Positions 4,918-6,969 of a stretch of 6,969 nucleotides of DNA are shown here, piece after piece. Position 1 is the stretch's first letter; every line of letters starts with the position of its first letter. This stretch comes from an uncultured Oscillospiraceae bacterium (lineage in GTDB: Bacteria; Bacillota; Clostridia; Oscillospirales; Oscillospiraceae), in the NCBI GenBank assembly GCA_910588135.1, contig CAJUOT010000082.1, positions 1-6,969 on the forward strand, in the 5' to 3' direction. Position numbers and translations under genes: made by a program. A model generated the notes under the pieces. It searched no databases. It worked only from the letters and a program-made list of their open reading frames with translations, and was not told the DNA's origin.

Positions 4918-5373
4918 TCATTTCTCCTCCAGAAGCTTGGTCAGCTCCGCCATAAAGGTGTTGATATCCTTGAACTGCCGGTAGACAGAGGCGAAGCGGA
5001 CATAGGACACCTCGTCCACGTCCTTGAGCTTCTCCATCACCAGCTCGCCGATCTCGGTGCTGGGCACCTCCCGCTCCATCTCATTCTGCAGGGACTGCTC
5101 GATCTCCCCTGCCAGCCGTTCCAGGGTGGACATGGGCACCGAGCGCTTCTCGCAGGACTTGAGCATACTGTTCAGCAGCTTGTTCTTGTCAAAGGCCTGA
5201 CGGCTGCCATCCCGCTTGATGACCATCAAAGGCAGGCTCTCCATGATCTCATAGGTCGTGAAGCGCTTGCGGCAGGAAAGGCATTCCCGGCGGCGGCGGA
5301 TGCTGCTCCCCTCATCGGCGGGACGGGAATCCACCACCTTGCTCTCCAAATGGGCACAGTACGGGCATCTCAC
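4918..5373 (-). CDS. nrdR: Transcriptional repressor NrdR
   Basis: A 151-residue NrdR, the zinc- and nucleotide-binding repressor of ribonucleotide reductase genes. The start is GTG 5373 (encoding MRCPYC), chosen because family members begin MxCPxC, because AAGGA lies 7 bases upstream (minus strand of 5385-5381), and because the resulting length is the family's normal one; the frame is open further up to 5466. The zinc ribbon is residues 1-42, with cysteines C3, C6, C31 and C34, the RRRREC patch and FTTYE (38-42). An ATP-cone domain follows (about 48-140): VIKRDGSRQAFDKNKL, CEKR, then VDEVSYVRFASVYRQF. It senses the ATP/dATP balance and binds NrdR boxes in front of nrd operons, none of which is in this window. 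A single-gene unit with its own terminator, divergent from the small Asn-rich gene. Confidence 0.97.
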   Translation of the reverse strand: MRCPYCAHLESKVVDSRPADEGSSIRRRRECLSCRKRFTTYEIMESLPLMVIKRDGSRQAFDKNKLLNSMLKSCEKRSVPMSTLERLAGEIEQSLQNEMEREVPSTEIGELVMEKLKDVDEVSYVRFASVYRQFKDINTFMAELTKLLEEK

Positions 5374-5474
5374 AACGGCATCCTTCCTTTCCAAAATCGT
5401 AAATCGCCCTGCCTGTCCGCCCCGCTCCGGCGCCTGCTTCGCACACGGCCGGACGTCACGCAGCACTTTTCCGT

Positions 5475-5480
5475 ATTATA
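5475..5480 (-). promoter_or_regulatory. Extended -10 promoter of nrdR
   Basis: On the minus strand TGTTATAAT holds a perfect TATAAT (5480-5475) preceded by the TGN of an extended -10 promoter; the -35 position (ATCCTT) is poor, as is usual for that class. Transcription would start near 5468, giving a leader of about 95 bases before the GTG start, in which I recognise no riboswitch. Confidence 0.65.
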
Positions 5481-5509
5481 ACATATGGTCTTGCCAAAAG
5501 GATACTGTT

Positions 5510-5538
5510 TTTTCAAAAATTTTTCCAGCCCGTATAAT
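5510..5538 (+). promoter_or_regulatory. Promoter of the small Asn-rich gene
   Basis: -35 TTTTCA (5510-5515, four of six) and a perfect -10 TATAAT (5533-5538), separated by 17 bases. The two divergent -10 boxes, for nrdR and for this gene, are about 52 bases apart, so the two promoters share the A/T-rich stretch between 5481 and 5532. Confidence 0.65.
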
Positions 5539-5581
5539 TCCGCCGGAAGGGTGGCATACTGTCCTGCGTGAGGTGATAATC

Positions 5582-5737
5582 ATGGATAACCGCAATTTCA
5601 ACAATCCGGAAAACAAGAACCAGCAGAACAGCCAGAACAAGAACCAGCAGGGCGGCCAGAACAAAAAGGACCAGTGCCCCGACAACAAGAAGAACTCCAA
5701 CAACCCCGAGAACAAGAACCATAACCGGGGCTACTGA
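5582..5737 (+). CDS. Small Asn/Gln/Lys-rich protein, function unknown
   Basis: A 51-residue protein starting at ATG 5582, with GAGGTGAT at 5570-5577 as ribosome binding site and a promoter upstream. 17 residues are Asn, 7 Gln and 7 Lys. There is one Cys (C32), almost no hydrophobic residue, no membrane segment and no signal peptide. The heptapeptide NNPENKN occurs twice (7-13 and 40-46) and NKNQQ twice (11-15 and 19-23), so it is built from short internal repeats and is probably disordered. The codons vary between repeats, so it is not simple recent DNA duplication. I recognise no family. A small structural or spore-associated protein is conceivable from composition alone, but no spore-protein motif is visible. 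A hairpin follows ten bases after the stop codon. Confidence 0.75.
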   Translation: MDNRNFNNPENKNQQNSQNKNQQGGQNKKDQCPDNKKNSNNPENKNHNRGY

Positions 5738-5746
5738 GCCAGCGGA

Positions 5747-5780
5747 GGCGGAGGGCGGCTGCGCCCTCCGCCTTCTGTCT
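5747..5780 (+). terminator. Stem-loop between the two small genes, partial terminator
   Basis: GGCGGAGGGC (5747-5756) pairs over 10 bp with GCCCTCCGCC (5763-5772) around GGCTGC, followed by TTCTGTCTT. The T run is interrupted, so it may stop only part of the transcripts and leave the gene at 5798 co-transcribed at a lower level. No separate promoter for that gene is visible. Confidence 0.6.
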
Positions 5781-5797
5781 TGGAAGGAGGAAGCGCC

Positions 5798-5989
5798 ATG
5801 AAACCCGAAACGCCCAACGAGCGGGAGCTGGCCGCCCGGGACCCCCGGTACCGCAAGCCCCCCTATGAGGATCTGTCCAGCCTTGTGGCAGGGCGGATGC
5901 AGGCCGGCCCCCAGTCCACGCCTCCCAGAGCGGGGTTTGAGCTGGACGAGTGGCAGGACCCGGAGCTGTTCCACTCCCCTGAGCTGTAG
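5798..5989 (+). CDS. Small hydrophilic protein, function unknown
   Basis: A 63-residue protein with ATG at 5798 and AAGGAGG at 5784-5790, 7 bases upstream, which is an excellent site and the main reason to call the gene. The protein is charged and Pro-rich (MKPETPNERELAARDPRYRK, then PPYEDLSSLVAGRMQAG), with an acidic C-terminal part (FELDEWQDPELFHSPEL). There is no cysteine, membrane segment or signal peptide. The P.YEDLSSLVAGRM stretch could be a short helix. I recognise no family. It lies 60 bases after the Asn-rich gene across a weak terminator and ends before a strong bidirectional one. Confidence 0.7.
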   Translation: MKPETPNERELAARDPRYRKPPYEDLSSLVAGRMQAGPQSTPPRAGFELDEWQDPELFHSPEL

Positions 5990-6013
5990 GCGGGGCCTGG
6001 ACACCACCCCCGG

Positions 6014-6053
6014 AAAAAGGGAAGCTCCCGCAGACGCGGGAGCTTCCCTTTTT
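6014..6053. terminator. Strong bidirectional terminator between convergent genes
   Basis: GGGAAGCTCCCGC (6019-6031) pairs over 13 bp with GCGGGAGCTTCCC (6036-6048) around AGAC. It is flanked by AAAAA (6014-6018) and TTTTT (6049-6053), so it has a U tract in both directions. It ends the small gene at 5798-5989 from the left and psuG from the right. Confidence 0.92.
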
Positions 6054-6100
6054 CTTCGCCGGACAAGCCGCCCTTTCCGACAGCCGGACGGCAGGATGGC

Positions 6101-6127
6101 TCAAGCCCCCGCCGGGGCGGGGCTTGA
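6101..6127 (-). other. Stem-loop just past the psuG stop codon
   Basis: TCAAGCCCC (6101-6109) pairs over 9 bp with GGGGCTTGA (6119-6127); the loop can pair further as CCGCC/GGGG-type alternatives. On the minus strand no T run follows, so it may protect the mRNA 3' end rather than terminate. The bidirectional terminator lies 48 bases further on. Confidence 0.5.
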
Positions 6128-6131
6128 CGGG

Positions 6132-6969
6132 TTATTTTGCCAGGCAGACCGCCGTTTGGGCCGCCAGCCTCGCGTTGTTGAACACCAGCTGGATGTTGGA
6201 CTCCAGGCTGTCCCCTCCGGTCAGTTCCTTCACTTTGGCCAGAAGGAAGGGGGTGGTCTCCTTGCCGTGGATACCCTCGGCTTTCGCCTGGATCAGCGCC
6301 TCATTGATGGCGGCGTTAATGGTGGCGCGGTCCATGGAGTACTCCTCCGGGATAGGGTTGGCCACCAGCATACCGCCCTGGAACCCCAGGTCCAGGCTGG
6401 CCTGGAAGGCCGCCGCCAGCTCCTCCGGGCTGTCCACCTGATAGTCCACGGCAAAGCCGCTGTGGCGGGTGTAGAAGGCCGGCAGCTCACGGGTGCCGTA
6501 GCCCAGCACGGGCACGCCGTGGGTCTCCAGGTACTCCAGGGTGAGCCCCAGGTCCAGGATGGACTTGGCCCCGGCGCATACCACCATCACCGGGGTGTGG
6601 GCCAGCTCCTCCAGGTCGGCGGAGATATCCATGGTGGTCTCCGCGCCCCGGTGGACGCCGCCGATGCCGCCGGTGGCAAACACCTTGATGCCCGCCATGT
6701 GGGCGACGATCATGGTGGTGGTGACGGTGGTGGCCCCGTCCTGTCCCCGGGCGCACAGGACGGCCAGATCCCGGCGGCTGGCCTTGGCCACCTTGGTGCC
6801 CGTCTTGCCCAGGTATTCAATCTCATCCTTGGTGCAGCCCGCTTTCAGCCGCCCGCCGATGACGGCGATGGTGGCGGGGACCGCCCCATTCTCCCGGATG
6901 ATGTTCTCCACCGCCAGGGCGGTCTCCACATTCTGGGGGTAGGGCATGCCGTGGGAGATGATGGTGGAC
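6132..6969 (-). CDS. psuG: Pseudouridine-5'-phosphate glycosidase PsuG, 5'-truncated
   Basis: The C-terminal 278 residues of PsuG, which reversibly splits pseudouridine 5'-phosphate into uracil and ribose 5-phosphate in the cytoplasm (pseudouridine catabolism, usually with kinase PsuK). The frame continues past the ATG at 6947 as STIISHGMPYPQNVE to the window edge, so 6947 is not the start. Aligned without gaps to E. coli numbering as I remember it, the key residues fall in place if 31 residues are missing: K93 (KASRRD), H137 (GGVHRG), D149 (SADLEE), the Schiff-base lysine K166 (CAGAKSILD) and N289 (SLESNIQ). E31 would be the codon cut off at the edge. No kinase gene is in the window; it could lie upstream, beyond 6969. 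Confidence 0.97.
   Translation of the reverse strand, partial: STIISHGMPYPQNVETALAVENIIRENGAVPATIAVIGGRLKAGCTKDEIEYLGKTGTKVAKASRRDLAVLCARGQDGATTVTTTMIVAHMAGIKVFATGGIGGVHRGAETTMDISADLEELAHTPVMVVCAGAKSILDLGLTLEYLETHGVPVLGYGTRELPAFYTRHSGFAVDYQVDSPEELAAAFQASLDLGFQGGMLVANPIPEEYSMDRATINAAINEALIQAKAEGIHGKETTPFLLAKVKELTGGDSLESNIQLVFNNARLAAQTAVCLAK

Noticed and set aside
4883..5373. A riboswitch or tRNA in the intergenic regions
   Set aside because: I looked for T-box, cobalamin and tRNA-like features, because nrd-related loci often carry B12 riboswitches, and found no recognisable conserved core in any spacer.
5475..5500. NrdR box for autoregulation around ACCATATGTTAT in the nrdR promoter
   Set aside because: Only the central ATAT and a few flanking bases fit the 16-base NrdR box, and no second box at the usual spacing is present.

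Overview
The window is a G+C-rich piece of bacterial chromosome. It most likely comes from a low-G+C-phylum lineage that is itself G+C-rich, i.e. a Clostridia/Oscillospiraceae-type gut Firmicute such as the Flavonifractor/Oscillibacter group. The evidence is a perfect CIRCE operator in front of groES, strong AGGAGG-type ribosome binding sites on nearly every gene, a YxeA-family protein, an NrdR regulator and a GroEL with a Pro/Ala-rich Met-Tyr tail. The taxonomic call is inference. The first 42 bases are not biological: they match the 3' part of the Illumina TruSeq universal (P5/read 1) adapter, so the left edge is an untrimmed assembly end.

Left part (44-1299, plus strand): a 5'-truncated surface-type protein (BIG2 domain, Pro/Thr/Ser linker, bacterial SH3 domain), a stem-loop, then a 210-residue protein that I read as a divergent relative of flavin-dependent thymidylate synthase (ThyX) without its recognisable catalytic motif. 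A strong terminator follows. On the minus strand is a 133-residue DUF5655-like protein (1357-1758), and on the plus strand a YxeA-family membrane-anchored protein (2019-2405).

Centre (2410-4774, minus strand): the groES-groEL chaperonin operon, with a sigma-A-type promoter, an A/T-rich upstream stretch and CIRCE. The two genes are separated by an unusually long 287-base spacer holding three copies of a two-hairpin repeat, two of them forming an inverted pair. The three copies differ in base sequence but keep the same 7-bp stem and GAA triloop. This is the most interesting structure in the window.

Right part: nrdR (4918-5373, minus, GTG start) is divergent from a 51-residue Asn/Gln/Lys-rich protein (5582-5737). 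Next comes an unrecognised 63-residue protein (5798-5989). The window ends in a 5'-truncated psuG (pseudouridine-5'-phosphate glycosidase) on the minus strand. Most genes are single-gene units bounded by perfect stem-loops, several of which look bidirectional. The genes are mainly unrelated housekeeping functions, and I see no defence island, prophage module or CRISPR. The candidates for something undescribed are the groES/groEL intergenic repeats, the ThyX-like protein and the small Asn-rich protein.
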